A stretch of DNA of 64,000 bases from Polydactylus sextarius (lineage: Eukaryota > Chordata > Actinopteri > Polynemidae), in the NCBI GenBank assembly GCA_016801845.1, contig CM028927.1, positions 11,248,001 to 11,312,000 of the forward strand, given 5' to 3'. The notes under the pieces were generated by a model. It was not told the origin of the DNA and did no database searches. It saw nothing but the letters and a program-made list of their open reading frames with translations. This document shows positions 1-13,558 of the stretch, in pieces. The translations under genes were made by a program, and so were the position numbers. Position 1 is the first letter of the stretch. Each line of letters begins with the position of its first letter.

Positions 1-1379
1 TAGTTGCTATAGATGTGATTCTTGGGATAATGGTTGCTTCTAACTCCAACATAAGAGCAAGTGTGAGTGTATCTTGCTTCATATTTTTTAATGAATCTGA
101 ATCCTTTGATATGTTAAAACACAAGAGGGCATTTCACTTTCAGTTAGAGCACTCACTCCGTGCCTGTTTCTACTTAATTTGTTCTCTCTGTACCCTTTTT
201 TCTTCACTGTTTCATTGCCATAAAAATCCTCATGCTTTGGTGCGACTACAGTAGTTGTGCTGGAAACTTCCATGTTAAGTAGTGAACGAGTACAATAGGA
301 GGTTAGTAAGTATGTCCATGATTGTGATGTTTCACCACTTCTCCCCTTCACCCTCCAATCACCAATCACCAATTCTTTTCTCTTGCTGCTCCCTTCCAGC
401 ATCCACCCCTGCTGAATTTGTAATCAGCACCTTTCTTTCATCCCACACCTGTCTCCTCTTCCTCCTCTTCCTTTTGCTTTTCTTTCTCTATTTTCTATCC
501 TCCATTAGTCTTTCTGGTCCTCTCACCCTCTCCCTTCTCTCCCCCCTAGCTCCTATCCTTAGTGAATTTGTTATAAGTGTCGATTGTAATAGGTGGGCAC
601 TCGCAGGGTACAGCTCTGTTAATCTCCCATGTGTGTTTCTGCTCCTAACCAACAACAGCGAACACATTTAATTCCTGCACACAGATTGCCACCCAAATGG
701 TGTGCTTTTTTATATAGCTACAGAACCAAATCTACTCATGTATTTTAGATTTCTGTTTTCCTGCGATGATTTTAGAAATGTCAGGTTGTGCATATTGAGC
801 CATCTCCGCTTTCAACAGGCTGTTAAATTGAAAGTGATCATTTTGCCATGCAAATAGGAACAAAGCGAGACTGCACTCAAAATAGCTGTTCAGGTGTAAC
901 AGGGCCTTGTGGACCCATAACATTTTTTTTTATAGACAATTGCTTTTTTCCCTCTAAGGTCTAGTGAAAATGTGCATTTACAGAATGGTGTCATGAGAGT
1001 GATAAGTATAATCATAATTTGTCATAATTGAATGCAAAGATATGGTGGCTTCCTGCAGGAGTCATAAGCAAAAAGTAGCACAACAATGGATTTACTGTAA
1101 CTGCAAAGAAATGATAGAATTCCACTGGGTATGCGTAAATGTATCTCTAATGTATTGTGTGACTGAAACCATGTTTTTTTTATCTGAAATTCAATAAAAT
1201 CAACATAACATAAACACATGTACAGAAATCAAATGCAGTGTTTAAACTGCTATGAAGCATTCCAAATAGGAAACAAGGCTCGGATGAAAGAAGCGTCAAA
1301 CTGTGAAAAATCTCTCACTCAGAAGGTGACTTTTAGGAGATGTGAGGTTTCCACAGAACGCTGCCATTTTGCATGTCTA
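1..1379. other. Intronic DNA with one pyrimidine-rich patch
   Basis: No gene is recognised. Positions 403-560 are strongly pyrimidine-rich on the + strand (CCTCTTCCTCC-type runs) and are flanked by two similar short strings containing TGAATTTGT near 412 and 563, which suggests a small local duplication. The open frame over this patch translates to Leu/Ser/Phe-rich low complexity and is not considered a gene. Confidence 0.6.
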
Positions 1380-1830
1380 ATACACACACACACACACACA
1401 TACACACACATATTCACACAATCTGTCAGTCTTCCCTAGCCTCTTCATTATTTCAGAGATGATTAGAAGTAGACATGACGTGAACATGTTGAGTAGGCAA
1501 GCGCATGCACACGCGCACAAACTAATAAATAGGCAAAAATATGTTGGGCACACCAAGATAGCATGTGTTACCCTAAGGGTGTGACTGCAAATACACACTC
1601 ACAGAGACATATACAGAGATAGGACACACTCTCACACACACTGGCTCTCTCTGATGCATTACAAGAAAGGCAGATGAGAAATTAACAAAGACAGACAGTC
1701 TCATATCCAGCTGGTGCTCCCTGTTGGCGTGTGTGTGCGTGGGTGTGTGTTTGTGTGTACGCGCAAGGTGTTCTAATCCTTGTAGAGAGACATACAACAT
1801 GGTCAGTATAGAAGAAGGAGGAGGAGACAT
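1380..1830. repeat. CA/TG-rich microsatellite patch
   Basis: A (CA)n run occupies 1382-1411, followed by scattered CACACA and GTGTGTG strings to about 1770. Both strands translate to His/Thr or Cys/Val repeats, so the open frames here are low-complexity artefacts. The composition is typical of decayed dinucleotide repeats in fish introns. Confidence 0.8.
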
Positions 1831-1889
1831 CTAAGATAGAAGCATGGAGGAAAATGAGAAATACTGCATATAGGAGGATAGATGGATGG

Positions 1890-2015
1890 ACGCATAAAGA
1901 GCAGCGTCGGTCAAAGGTTCGATCCCCGGTGACAGCCAGAGTCTGTCCCTGTCAGACTGTCCTTGAGGAAAATACTGATGCCCTTAATGACGGTGTGCAT
2001 GCCCTCTGGGGAAAA
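1890..2015 (+). repeat. Degenerate tRNA-headed SINE-type repeat
   Basis: GGTTCGATCCCC at 1916-1927 is a near-consensus RNA polymerase III B box. It is followed by TGTCCTTGAGGAAAATACTG (1959-1978), resembling the body motif of widespread teleost SINE-type repeats in which a TGTCCTTGAGCAAGA-like string follows the tRNA-derived head. The A-box part is too eroded to place. The same family appears in reverse orientation near 23.5 kb. Family identity is from recognition of the motif layout, not from a search. Confidence 0.55.
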
Positions 2016-5000
2016 TACATATTGTAACTGACATGAAATTCCTGCCAAACGTCAACAACAGAACAGGAATAATGAGAAGTAATACTTAATAGAATAGAAC
2101 ACAGTAGTCTTCAGCTGGACTCAAAAGAATATAAGAACATTGAAAGTATTATTCATTGTGGTCATAAAAGCAGGCTGCATTCATCACGAAAGCTCCACAG
2201 CCCAAAACATGTTGATGTCATGGCAACCAAAGATTAACTTGAGCTAAATAAATGTGGTGACAGTCCTCTTACCTTGTCTTTGATTTATATCTGAAAAAAA
2301 TGCTCCTGTCAAGCCAAACACATTTTCTTCCTCCTTTGGCTTGTTCTGAAGCCAACAAATAGCTGAAGTTATAATAAATTAAATCGCTGCCACACTAATT
2401 ATAGTCTTAAGTTTTGACCATTAAATTTTTTTTTTTAAATATGCCAGATGATTTGGTAAAATGTCACATCACAGAGTCACGAATACCAAATTTACGTACA
2501 TTTGGCTTCAGATCTGTTTTGAATACTTTTTCACAGTAAAAGTCTCAGAAGAGACCTCTCCGTCAGATGTCTGACACCGACCAGCAAAGCATTATTATCA
2601 AACACGAATACAATCTTGATTAAGAAGTTATCTGTCATCTGTAATTTTTATATTCTGTCTTCAGCTCAGGTAGACTAATGATAACTGTTGGTTGCAGATG
2701 AATGGATGCACTGCATGTTTAGCAATGAGCACTGTTGTAGGTAATAATGTGCAAATGATGTACCAGCAGCGATAATCTTTTCTCATGAATATGATATCAG
2801 GGTGTGATTAATGACATTAGTAATAATGTGCTCTTCTCATTACAAATGCTTATAGCATGTTTTTCGATTTGTCAGTGTAATTTGACTTGACGTTGACTCA
2901 ACTTCTCTTCTAGTGTTATCGTCACACAGGTCGAAAAGATGCCAGTTGCTCTACGTGTTGTTATGAGTGAGTTTGCAGATACTATGTTCAATATTTTATA
3001 ATCTCTTATATGTCATTTTACACAGAGATATTTGTCTAATGTAAGAGTCATGTTGTAGATGTAAGGGTTTTGGAACAAGGTTATTACTCAGATGACTGCG
3101 AAAACATTAAAATCATTTTTAGTTGTTCAACACAAATTAGTAATTTCAATGAAACAGCTAATGATCCAGTTTAATCTGTTATTTATGTCACCAAAACATA
3201 TAGGACTTTTTTATTATTATAATTTATGAACTACTTTAAAAGATCCATAAGATGCTTATTTGAACTAAACAAATGTGTGAGAAAATATTTTATTCATGTG
3301 AAATGTTCAAACATTCAAGAGTGCAGTGAATGTGTGAATTCTGATGGTTCTCATCCAACAAAACATCCTTTAGATGCGATTTTAATAAGATGTCCACCAG
3401 TAATGTTTCAAGCTACAAAACATATATGTTTACCATCTTAAGCGGTTCCATGGCTCTGAAAGCCTATAAATCTGCATCTAAAGGAGCCTCAATGCGTGGA
3501 CCTTCGTTTCTTTTTATTTTCCTCAGATGTTAAAGCGTTGCACGTGGTTAATGCATAGAGCCTCAAGGGACTTATTACTGAAGAGATACAGTAGTTATTT
3601 TTGATTATTTTATCTTTCTAGTAACTAGAATGACATTCAGTAAAGCTCATTCCCCAGCCAAGGCCATTTTCTTCCACCTTCATTTTCTTTTTCTAGCTCA
3701 AATAATTAGATAATAATCTGGATCTGTACCAAATAGTACAAACTACAAACAGATTCCAACACCATAAAAAAAAAAAAACCTTTTTAACCTTGAAATTCAA
3801 ACATTAATTTCTATGAAATTGATGATAATGTCGAAAAAATACCAATGCAAAAAAAAAAAAAAAAAAAACTTTCTCTGTTCGAGCAAAGTTATTAAAAATT
3901 CCACTTTATGTCTCTTACCAGATCTACACCAGAATGATTTTTTTCACCTGACCTACGTACCATCCATTCACCAGTTTGGTACCAATCAGTTCAGTCCCTT
4001 GTGCATAATCCTGCCGACAAACAAACAGACGTCAGTGTTGGATTGGACAAAGCCAGTTATTTGGACATTTATCTAATCATGGCAAAGAACGATCAAGTCT
4101 CTAAAGACAGACATCTACACAACACACTTACACAAGACACACAAGGATGAAGATAATTTGATTAGTCAGTTTGCCAGACAAATGAACTGTGGGTGACCCC
4201 AACTACATCCTTCTAACTAAACCTTAACAGCAGTTGTGATTAGTGTCATTAATGGATAAAGGTTTGTGTGTTTTTGAGTCTATATAGAGCAATTTAACTG
4301 GTTTAAATAATCCTTTAGGGGATCACACAACAAAATGTATGTTTTCCCTTTTGTTTTTGAAAAAAATAGTAGGCTAAGTATTTCTGGCACAACTGAGTAT
4401 TTGGAAAGAGGAAGAGAGAAAAAGAGAGAGCAACAGCGTCTGTTCTTGTGTGTATGTGTTTAGACCTGGTGTGTGATGACAGGTATGCCCATGTGCCCCA
4501 AACCCACAGAAACATGGCTGTCAGCAGATATCACACACGCCTTGCTACCTAAACACACACAACCTCACGAAGCTCATCACCTCATGCTGTAATGCTCATG
4601 AGAATAGTCTATTGTCTTATTATACTACATTAATTCCCTGTCCTGTGCTCTTAAATCATCCTGTAGGATTTGTTAGTATGGCAGCTTTTACAACATATAT
4701 CCATCTTTGCAGGGAACTTACCTATTTGAATAACATATATTATACATGCATTTAGTTACATTTGCATGCATTTGCATCCTCATCTTACCTTGCAGTGTTG
4801 GCCAGGAGTCTCAGAACCCTGCAGGTGATGCATTTCCTCCATGAGTGATGATGTATTTCCTGTCTGCCTCTTACGCCTTGGGAGCCTTTTTGTTCTGTTG
4901 TTCACACTGTCTGTGTGTGTGTGTGTATGTATCTATCTCTCTGTGCACAGAATGCCTCTCTATATGTATGTGCACGTGCACATTTGTGCTTGTCTGCTTC

Positions 5001-8000
5001 ATTCCCAGAGAAGACTCATTTCCCCAGCAGGCCCTGTCAGGCTGTTTCTGGGCGCACTCAGTTCACAGCTGGAGGCTACTGCTGTCACCTGTTCTCCTCT
5101 GCTCCCCTCTCCTCTCCTCCTCTCTCCTCACTTTTTCATTATCCTCTTACCTTCATGTCAGTCACAACATTGGAGAACTATGTCTCCCCATACAACACTC
5201 ACTGACTCAGTTTTTGCAGCTTTCTACAAAACAAGAAAAAAATGAAGGGGGATTGGTCCTTTATATTTGGCAATAGAATTACTCCAAAGGGACAGTGCAG
5301 CCAAATGATTGCACCGAGAGCCCAAAAGTCCTATTTTTACACCAGTATTTAGTGCAAGTCTTCACTAAAATTGCTGTTTTCAAAAGCTTTCATGCTTGGG
5401 TGGCCACTAGCATGCCCCAAAAAGGAGGACACCTCTGCAGGGCAGGCAGATATAGAAACCAAGACAGCCACAGTCACAGCTAATGTGTGTGTGTATATAT
5501 ACGCTATATACACACAATACAGTACTATAAATAACTCACAAGCACCAGAATGGCCTTAGCGTATTGGCGCACACAATGCCAGACAGTGCTGAATACTTAA
5601 AAACTCATAAATAACAAAAATAGACAAGCAGATTAAATATCAGCAAATAGGAAGTTGATAATTATTTGACAATAATTTGTTTTTATTATTATTATTATTA
5701 TTTGAGGTATTGACAAAACCTTTTTCTGATCTGATCAGATGAGAAATTAGGTTTTGAATTCACAGTACATCCCAGAGGTGACGGCGCGCTGCTGTCGTTC
5801 AGCTCGCAGACAAAAGCTCAGCAGGGTGTTGCAGTGGACAACAGTAAACGCTTTGATCTTTGACACTGGCCGTCTGTTTCTCGCAGCCCATGACCCTACC
5901 TTGCTCTCTCGGTCTTATTTTTTCTCCCTCTCTCTCTCTCTCTCTCTCACCGGCTCCCTACCTTTTTCACGTCGGGTCAGCAGGTCCGACACTCAGCAGA
6001 TGCTTAACCATACGACCACAACCAAAGCTGACACTACAACACGAATACTCCCATTCTGTCATCCTCCCTTGCCAAAATGTATTTTGTCTCCGGAAGGTAT
6101 TTATCTCCTGTTTTATTGTTCATTGTGGATTTCCATTGACACAGATAGAAAAGCAGCAGAGAACAATGCAGATGCTGGATGAGAGTTAGTGCAACTGATA
6201 TATCAGAGGTGTTGTGTTGTGAATAATATAAATCATTTCATGTTTGCTGGTGATGTACTGTAGTTATTGTTAGGGCTGCATGAATAAGGTGAAGTGCATA
6301 AAAGGATCCTCCAGGTCACAAGCACCATGTGTTAGCTTTTGTCAAGCTTTTTACATCCATCATCCCACTTAGAGGGCTGCACTTTGGTTTAGTACGTGTC
6401 TTTAGCTAATGAAGTCTATCACCCTTGACATACTTCATCATTTGTTTGCATTTGTTTTCTGATAAGACAGGTTCATGTGAATACCCCAGGCGCAGCAAAC
6501 GATATAGATAATCATTAAGTTAAAAGATGTTTTTTTTTTCTTTTTGGCAAGCGTCCTGTGATACACTTTGTTTCAGTTGCATTTGGTGCCAGTGTTCCTC
6601 TAGATTTTATGTGGTTTCACAAAAATAAGACTGTAGATAAGTGGTTCGTTGGCTTGAAAGGCATTGTAAACAATTTAATTTCCATTTTCTTCCATATAGA
6701 AAAGCATGTCCATATTTTTGGTCGAGGTTTCGTTCCTCTATATCCAATTTTCCTAAAACGGAATTTTCAACAAGACCATGAGAGTTTTTTATCTTCATTC
6801 ATAAGATTAAATTCCAGCGCAATCCCAGTTGAATGGATATTTGAAGAACTGTATAGATAATTATAGAAGACAATGCTCCAGAATAAGTGCATGTCTACAA
6901 GATGTTAAATAGGGCAACACAATAGGAGTTAATTTTGTTAATCAACAGTAAATAGAGAACAACAAAAGGTTTATAAATTGGAGACAAAGCACAAGTCTAT
7001 TGTCTTAAAAGTAGTTGACGTTAACATTTTCTTTGTCGAATTATACTGGAAGAATGTTTTAAACCTGTCAAGAAAAACCCCAGTGCATAAGTATTGTGGT
7101 CTCATAGCTTTAACAAGTGCTGTTTTTTCTTCTTCTGCAGGTAATTGAGTGTATATCCTCCAACAAACAAAGGAAGCAAAAGACTATTTTAAGTACTCGT
7201 CCTCAGTGTCCAAATACCTGGTAGAGGTTGAGATGAAATGAGTTTCCCAGATCAAAAGAAACAGAACGATAAAAGGATAAAAGGGACTCACAGATAAAAG
7301 GATTTTAGTCAGTGGATCAGAATTGCTTCTTTATAGAACAAAAATCAACAAAATTAAAATCCAGTCGACCACAAAGAAAACCGGACTGCACGTATGTCAT
7401 GGGGCTACCTGAACTTCACACGACTGATCAGGTTCAGTCTCTAGATAAATGTCTTTGTGTCACACCACAAAGGCTTATCACAGCACAGGTCCACAGACTA
7501 TCTCTGCTTAGATTTTTACAGTCATGCAGTGCAGGTTGCCTCTTGATTTGTTTTTATTTTCCAGGTAATGGGGATGATGGGAAAAATAAGTGACAATATC
7601 AGGGAAAAACAACCAGAAACACAGAAATATTGCTTTACTCTGAGACTGATGACAATCTGATGACATTTCACTTGTCATTATTTATCAGCCTAGATTATTA
7701 TTTGATAATTATTTGTCATGCTTGAGAACTGACATCAAGTGTCAAGGCAACATTAGGTAAAAAATAAATTAGAGTAAATATCTCCTGCAGATGGAAAACA
7801 AGACAATGTCTTCGTGACTGGTTTGTCTAGACCTGAAAGCCACATCAGTTATAAATTTAACACACTGGGAATGTATGAAAATGAAAATTAAAACCCCAGA
7901 CACCGAGTTTTAAATATTCATTTGATGTCCTTCACATATACATGCAGTATTTAATTTCAATGACTTTACACACTAAGCACTCATGTTTCTCTGCTTAAGC

Positions 8001-8571
8001 CATTAACCTAGTTCAGTCATTTATTTTGTGCTTTCATTTTCAGTTGAAAACAGGCCAACTGTTATCTGATATGATGAAACCGAGGGGGGTTTTATGGATT
8101 ATATGGATTACATCTGTTAATTTGCTCATTTGTCCTTCAGATGTAGGCAAGACACTGTTAATTGGAGTTTTGTGAGAATAATGCAACTTGAGTTTGGTGT
8201 GACCAAACTCATCTGTTGGTTACTGCTGTGGTCATTTACAGTCACGATGTGTTGACTGATAACTGTCCTGCTACAAATATATTTGTTTTTAGTGATTCTA
8301 AGTAGAATGAGAACAGAACATATGGATTTAGCAGAACAAAACAAACAAACAAAATACTACATTTGTTGTGTTTTATATTGTTTCTCATCACAAAGTTATA
8401 ACATGATGCAGCAGGGCTTTTAACATTACTGGAAATGCAAAATACTAATAAAGGCTGATAGATCTTTTATTCTAGGTTGTATTCTGTGGCTTGTGTGTTT
8501 TAGATTAGTACCGCATAGTGTAGCATACCAATTATGTGTGTGCATTTGTAAGTAGTTTAAAGAAAACTTTG
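2016..8571. other. Unique AT-rich intron, no gene seen
   Basis: Mostly non-repetitive sequence. Items seen: an A20 run at 3849-3868, a TG-rich patch near 4911-4930, a pyrimidine patch at 5090-5165, a hairpin at 5488-5516, a (CT)n run at 5928-5948 and (ATT)n-like sequence near 5681-5702. Open frames (for example 6558-6860 and 7312-7593) lack recognisable domains, repeats or codon structure and are treated as chance. Confidence 0.6.
5488..5516. repeat. Perfect 12-bp inverted repeat, 5-nt loop
   Basis: The arm at 5488-5499 (TGTGTGTATATA) is the exact reverse complement of 5505-5516, with TACGC between. It sits at the edge of a short TG/TA microsatellite, which is its likely origin. Confidence 0.7.
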
Positions 8572-8594
8572 TTTTTTTTTTTTTTTTTTTTTTT
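8572..8594. repeat. Poly-T run (23 T)
   Basis: Uninterrupted T23 on the + strand. It could be the A-tail of a minus-strand retroposon or simple slippage; no retroposon body is recognised beside it. Confidence 0.9.
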
Positions 8595-11500
8595 CTTAAG
8601 ACAAAATAATAACCTTAAATCTTATCTACTGTGCCTTTTGTGCATAAAGTACAATATATTTACAGAACACAGTAGAGTACAGGTGACAACATAAATAAAC
8701 CGCAAATTTAAGTCTCAAATTCACAACAACACACCTACAGTGTTCACAGTTTTGTTTCTGCATTTTAATTAGAATGTAAAAGACCGTGTCAAATAAAGTA
8801 TTGAAATAAACTTAAAAAATAGATACTGAATATGTGCCACAAGCACAAACATAATCAAATAAATGAATAATAGTCTGTAGATACATGGTATATACAGCTT
8901 TGTGTATTTCCTTTTTGTCAACTGTATCTCATTTTCCAGTATATCTACAAACCAACACCTGCGTTTATTCTTGTTTTCGACCTTGTTTTATAACAGGCAG
9001 TTTAGATTTCCTGTAGCGTACACAGTTAAAATGTCAGTACCAAGCTAAATGGATGAGACACACCAAGATAGGCTTTAGATGATATTAAGTCAATTAGAGA
9101 AATAAACAAATTGGTAATAGTGAGGCAATTCTCTGTAGTCAAGTGAAGCAGTGTGGAGAAAATTAGGGCAGATTAACAAGCACCCTGTCTGCTTAAGGGT
9201 CCTTGACCAAGACACACGAGTTGGGTGAGAAAATGGAGTGACAACAATGTCAACAACAATGCTAATGATGGAATAAAGAGAGTCATTGTGAACAGCGTGT
9301 GAACTCAGTGAAATGTTGTCTTATTGTCTCTTGCAGGCGTTTAGCAGTAGTGCGAACAAGCTGTCACGGAAGGTGTGTTTTTGCTTTTGGAAACATTAAG
9401 TTGTTGCTGATGTGCAGCCACTCAACTTAATGCACCATGATGTAGTGTCAATTGAGCATGAGCTGTGGACTATCTCTGCTTGAATTGCCAACTTTTGAGA
9501 ATCAGTTAGCAAACATGACATTTCCATCTTCATGCTGGTTAGTTTACACAACACGAGACCAGAAGGGATTTAATTTAATGGCTTGTAAACCAAAACTCAT
9601 TTAGAGGTGTGATTGACAAACATATTCTCAGAAGACAAGGCTCAGGTACATGTGCCCATCCATCCGTCCACTGGACCATTTGTTCCTGTATTTGAACATA
9701 CTGCACTTGTCATGTTTGATCTGCTGCCTTAGTATGAATGCTCTCCAATGATGTGCTGAGCATGAAACAACATGTCTGCCTTCACAGTGTCATATAGGTA
9801 CTTTGTAAAGATCATCCTGAAAAGTCAGTGTTGCACGCTAACTCTTAGTCTGTCAGAGTGAAGGAGCAAAGTCAGGTGTGCCCTTTTTAATGAACCTTGT
9901 TCTCTCAATAGTGTTTCTCTATTCATGTTGACTCACTTGATCATTTTCATGTTCATTTCATGAGAGGCTTTGTATGAAACCTCTAGATAACTATGGACTG
10001 TCAAGAAACCGCCTTTGAGATGGATCCTATCGTTGATTTAATAGGTGTTTTTTTTTTTACCCAAAAATAAAATTCAGTAAATGAATATTGCTTCCTGTGC
10101 GCTCGCTGATTGCTGTCATTGTCCCCACTTTAATTTGGTCTAGATGAAAGGAAATTGACCCCTGATGTTGCTGTCTGTGCCCTTGGAGGCAAAAATTATG
10201 CACAACAGCACAGAGGGAAGGGAAATAGGTGTAGCAGGTACTAAGTACCCATATAGCTGTGGTGGAAACAGCGGGATGCTGAAATTATAATCGCACCTCC
10301 TCTTCACAGCTCAGCGGGCTCTCAGGAACCTGCCAAGACCACGTTTAACACACACACAGAAAGACAGACGCACTCAGACAATCATACACACATGTAGAAA
10401 GTGGCAGACAGTATGTCTGGAACAACAACATAAATTTGTCCACCTCCTCCAAACACACGCACACATACAGGTCTTGTGAAATAACTGGTAAGTTTTGGCA
10501 TCCCACCTACCACCCCTTTATATTTTTTCATCTTTTTTGCAGTTTGACTGCAAATTATCAATGGGAGTCGACACTGAATCTATTTGTTTGTGACGTGCCA
10601 CTGATTTTCTTTGCAAGGGGAATTAATTTCATTCACGCGTTCATACAAGTGTTGCCAAAACTGCGATTAAGACACTACTGTGATTACTATAAGCTGATAC
10701 ATTCATAAATCCTCCATAATAAATCTGTTAATTCTGATTATCTCAACCATAATGTGTAGGTGGATTTTTCTTTTTCTTTCTTCTTTTTTTTATTTTTTTA
10801 TCAGTCCTCATATTTGCCAAATTCATATTCTCTCTCTAACAGCAAAATGCCATTAATCACATGCTGTTGTATACATTTTCAAAAGCTGTCGGAGAGCACA
10901 TATACAGATGTTACACCACCAACAGCTACAAGCTTTTGATTTAAGACATAATGATCTAGTGATGATGGCTGAGAACGGGGGGCCTAAAGAAGACTTTCTC
11001 AAAACTCTCTCAAGTATCTCTAGCGGATACTTATATCTAAACTCAACAAAAAAGCTTTTTTGTTCTTCAACAACACATAACTCTATTGTTAACCTAATGA
11101 ATGAATTGATAAATGGTTTCAATTTAACAACATTTGGAAAGTTATATACAGGAGTAGTGCTACTTGTTACCACATTTCCTCTAATATTGTGTGTGTGATA
11201 TGGTTGATTGTTGATGTATCTATAGTGGCTATTAGGTATAGTGCAGTATAGGTGTTGGATATCTGTGAATGTCTATGTGCTATATGTTTGTGAGTATGTG
11301 TGCATGTGCTTGGTATGTCAGTCAGGAGTTTTGTGAGAGAGGCAGCAAATCTCCCTGTAATTACAATCTGAACAGCCCTGACATTTTACCAAGACTCCCT
11401 CAGGTGTGTGCATATGCATGTGTCTGTGTCTTTGTGTGTACACGTGTAACGTGTATGTGTGTGTGTGTATGTGCTGAAGGTCTTCTTGTCTTGTGGGGCT

Positions 11501-13509
11501 GAAACAGCTGGGTGCGCCTCGCTAATTAATGAGAAACCTCATAATTACTGTTAACTGGCCTACTATAGCTGACAGAGACGGAGAGAGAGACAGAGAGAGA
11601 GAGAGAGGAAGGACACCAAGACAGAAACACAGAAGAGAAACGTTCAAATATGCAAATATTACTTAAGTATCAGCTTATTTAAAGAGCTGTCACTGTTCAG
11701 CAGGCAAGAGTTAAGAAGAGGGCAGTGAGGAAAAAAAAAGAAAAATGATATTAGTATTATCTGCAGCAGTGCACAACATGTAAAATGAATTTCATGAAAA
11801 AAAAAAAAGGCAACGTTAAGGGTTTAGTCCATTTGAACCGAGCCTTCTGTGTGGTTTTATTTCAGACTTCCACTCAAAGTGCAAGTCGGAAATCACCTTC
11901 AAATGGACCCTAGATCCATTCACGTCGGGTGGGAATCCTGTTTGAACCAATCACAGAAGGTGATTGTACGTCTGGGTCCCACTGGTTCCACTGGGTTTCT
12001 TGCCGCATTCTCCATTAAGTCATTCAAAGAAATAGATATGGTTTCTCTAAATAAAAATTGCTTTTATGATTGGACTTTTCTAGTACTTGTGTACATTTCT
12101 TCAGTGATAAGCCATCTGATGACAGAACATCTTCCCCTAAACACCTGCATTATTAGGTTATTTAATAGCAGACGTTCATGTACACGGTCCACTAAAGTCG
12201 GCTGAGATGTTCTTCAGATCAATATCAAGATGAACAGAGCCTGACGGCGCTCCATGATAAACAATATCCAGGTACAAATTAGGAGGGATTTCTTCGTTTA
12301 TAATTTCTGGACCGTGAACTGAACCAGTTGGGAAATTGAAACAATGTATCATTCTGACATTGGCCCGGTTCAGTTCAGGAAATAGTAATGAAGATAATTC
12401 CAGTGCATTAGGATTAGTGTCTTAATTTGTAAAACATTGTAGTAATTAGGTAGAGATGGAAGAACACTTTACTGCAACAAAGTCAGGACAAGAATCTGGT
12501 GGTCAGATGATAAGATGGGTTGTAAACAGAAATACAATCAGCCATATGTGAACTGTGAAGGACTTTTACAGTTGATTTTTAATTTCCTTTTCCAAATAGA
12601 CTACAAAACTAAAGGGTTTGTTTAAAAGATTAGCTGAAAAACAGTGACATACAGGAGTCTCTGTCTGACAACATGAAGGTGATGACAATACTCAAGATTG
12701 TATGTGTTTCTGGACAAGAAATAATCACTCATATAACAGCCTGTATATTCATAGATTCTAATTGTTACCTGTTACATTTTTTGCCGGAACGTTGCTGCAT
12801 AGCATTAGTTTGTGAAATTGAGAAGTTCAGATACGTCTTTTTTCCGGTTTGATCCAGTATAAAAACGCTAAAAACAAGCTTGTTTTGTTCTCTCCTTTGA
12901 TGTAGACTTGGGTATCATGTTAAAATCAAAATATGTATGTAAAATGGTTAACACAGATCACAGTCACTATTCATAGAAAATCTGTGGCTATTTGTTCACA
13001 TACAGTAGCTAATCAGTAGATATTTTGGTTTCATGCAAACTGGAAAAAGAAGGATACAATGATTGATGGGTAAAAAATGAGACATTAATAAAATATCCAT
13101 GGATGAAACATTACATCAGAACAAAGACATCCAACAGTTATTGCCACTGGAAAGAATTTGTTTTATTTTCTTTTATAAAGGGACAAACCCTCTGCACTAG
13201 TGCTGCAGAGAGCTACAGAAGAAGAAGAAAGAGGCACATCAAAAACAGAGGGAGTCCAATATGAACATAAGAGATGAGAGAGACAGACAGAGATAGGGAG
13301 GGTTGTTGTTTCTCCCCGGGCTAAATGTCACTGCTGCCACATTGTTTTGGTCACTTAGAACCACAATGCGAACTCTCAGTGTGTATGTGCCTGTGTGCTT
13401 GTGATGAACATGTAATATCACTTTTGTCCATTTCAGTGGCTCTCTTGTTGCCTCTGGAAGTTTCTTAAAGTCTAACCTTAAAAGGTCAAGTAGACCAGTT
13501 GAGGTAGAT
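8595..13509. other. Unique intron with a weak repeat trace, no gene seen
   Basis: The string GTCCTTGACCAAGACAC near 9199-9215 resembles the body motif of fish SINE-type repeats, but nothing around it confirms a copy. A TG-rich patch lies at 11400-11470 and a GA-rich patch at 11578-11608. The frame at 10908-11198 has no recognisable domain. The stretch 12190-12420 is unique and evenly composed and could be conserved noncoding DNA, but this cannot be tested here. Confidence 0.55.
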
Positions 13510-13510
13510 T

Positions 13511-13511
13511 G

Positions 13512-13549
<38 letters not shown>
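13511..13549. repeat. Alternating purine-pyrimidine CA/CG run
   Basis: An unbroken 39-bp alternation of purine and pyrimidine with an internal CGCGCG core (13522-13527) flanked by CA repeats. This pattern is a classical Z-DNA-prone sequence. Confidence 0.85.

Positions 13550-13558
<9 letters not shown>

Noticed and set aside
6558..6860. 100-residue open frame of normal amino-acid composition
   Set aside because: No motif, signal peptide or splice context; a frame this long is expected by chance in a window of this size.
9180..9240. SINE-type repeat trace
   Set aside because: Only one body-like string (GTCCTTGACCAAGACAC) is seen, with no head or tail, so it is not listed as a separate repeat.
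10853..11198. Overlapping frames on both strands (96 and 106 residues)
   Set aside because: No recognisable domain, and open frames on both strands suggest chance.
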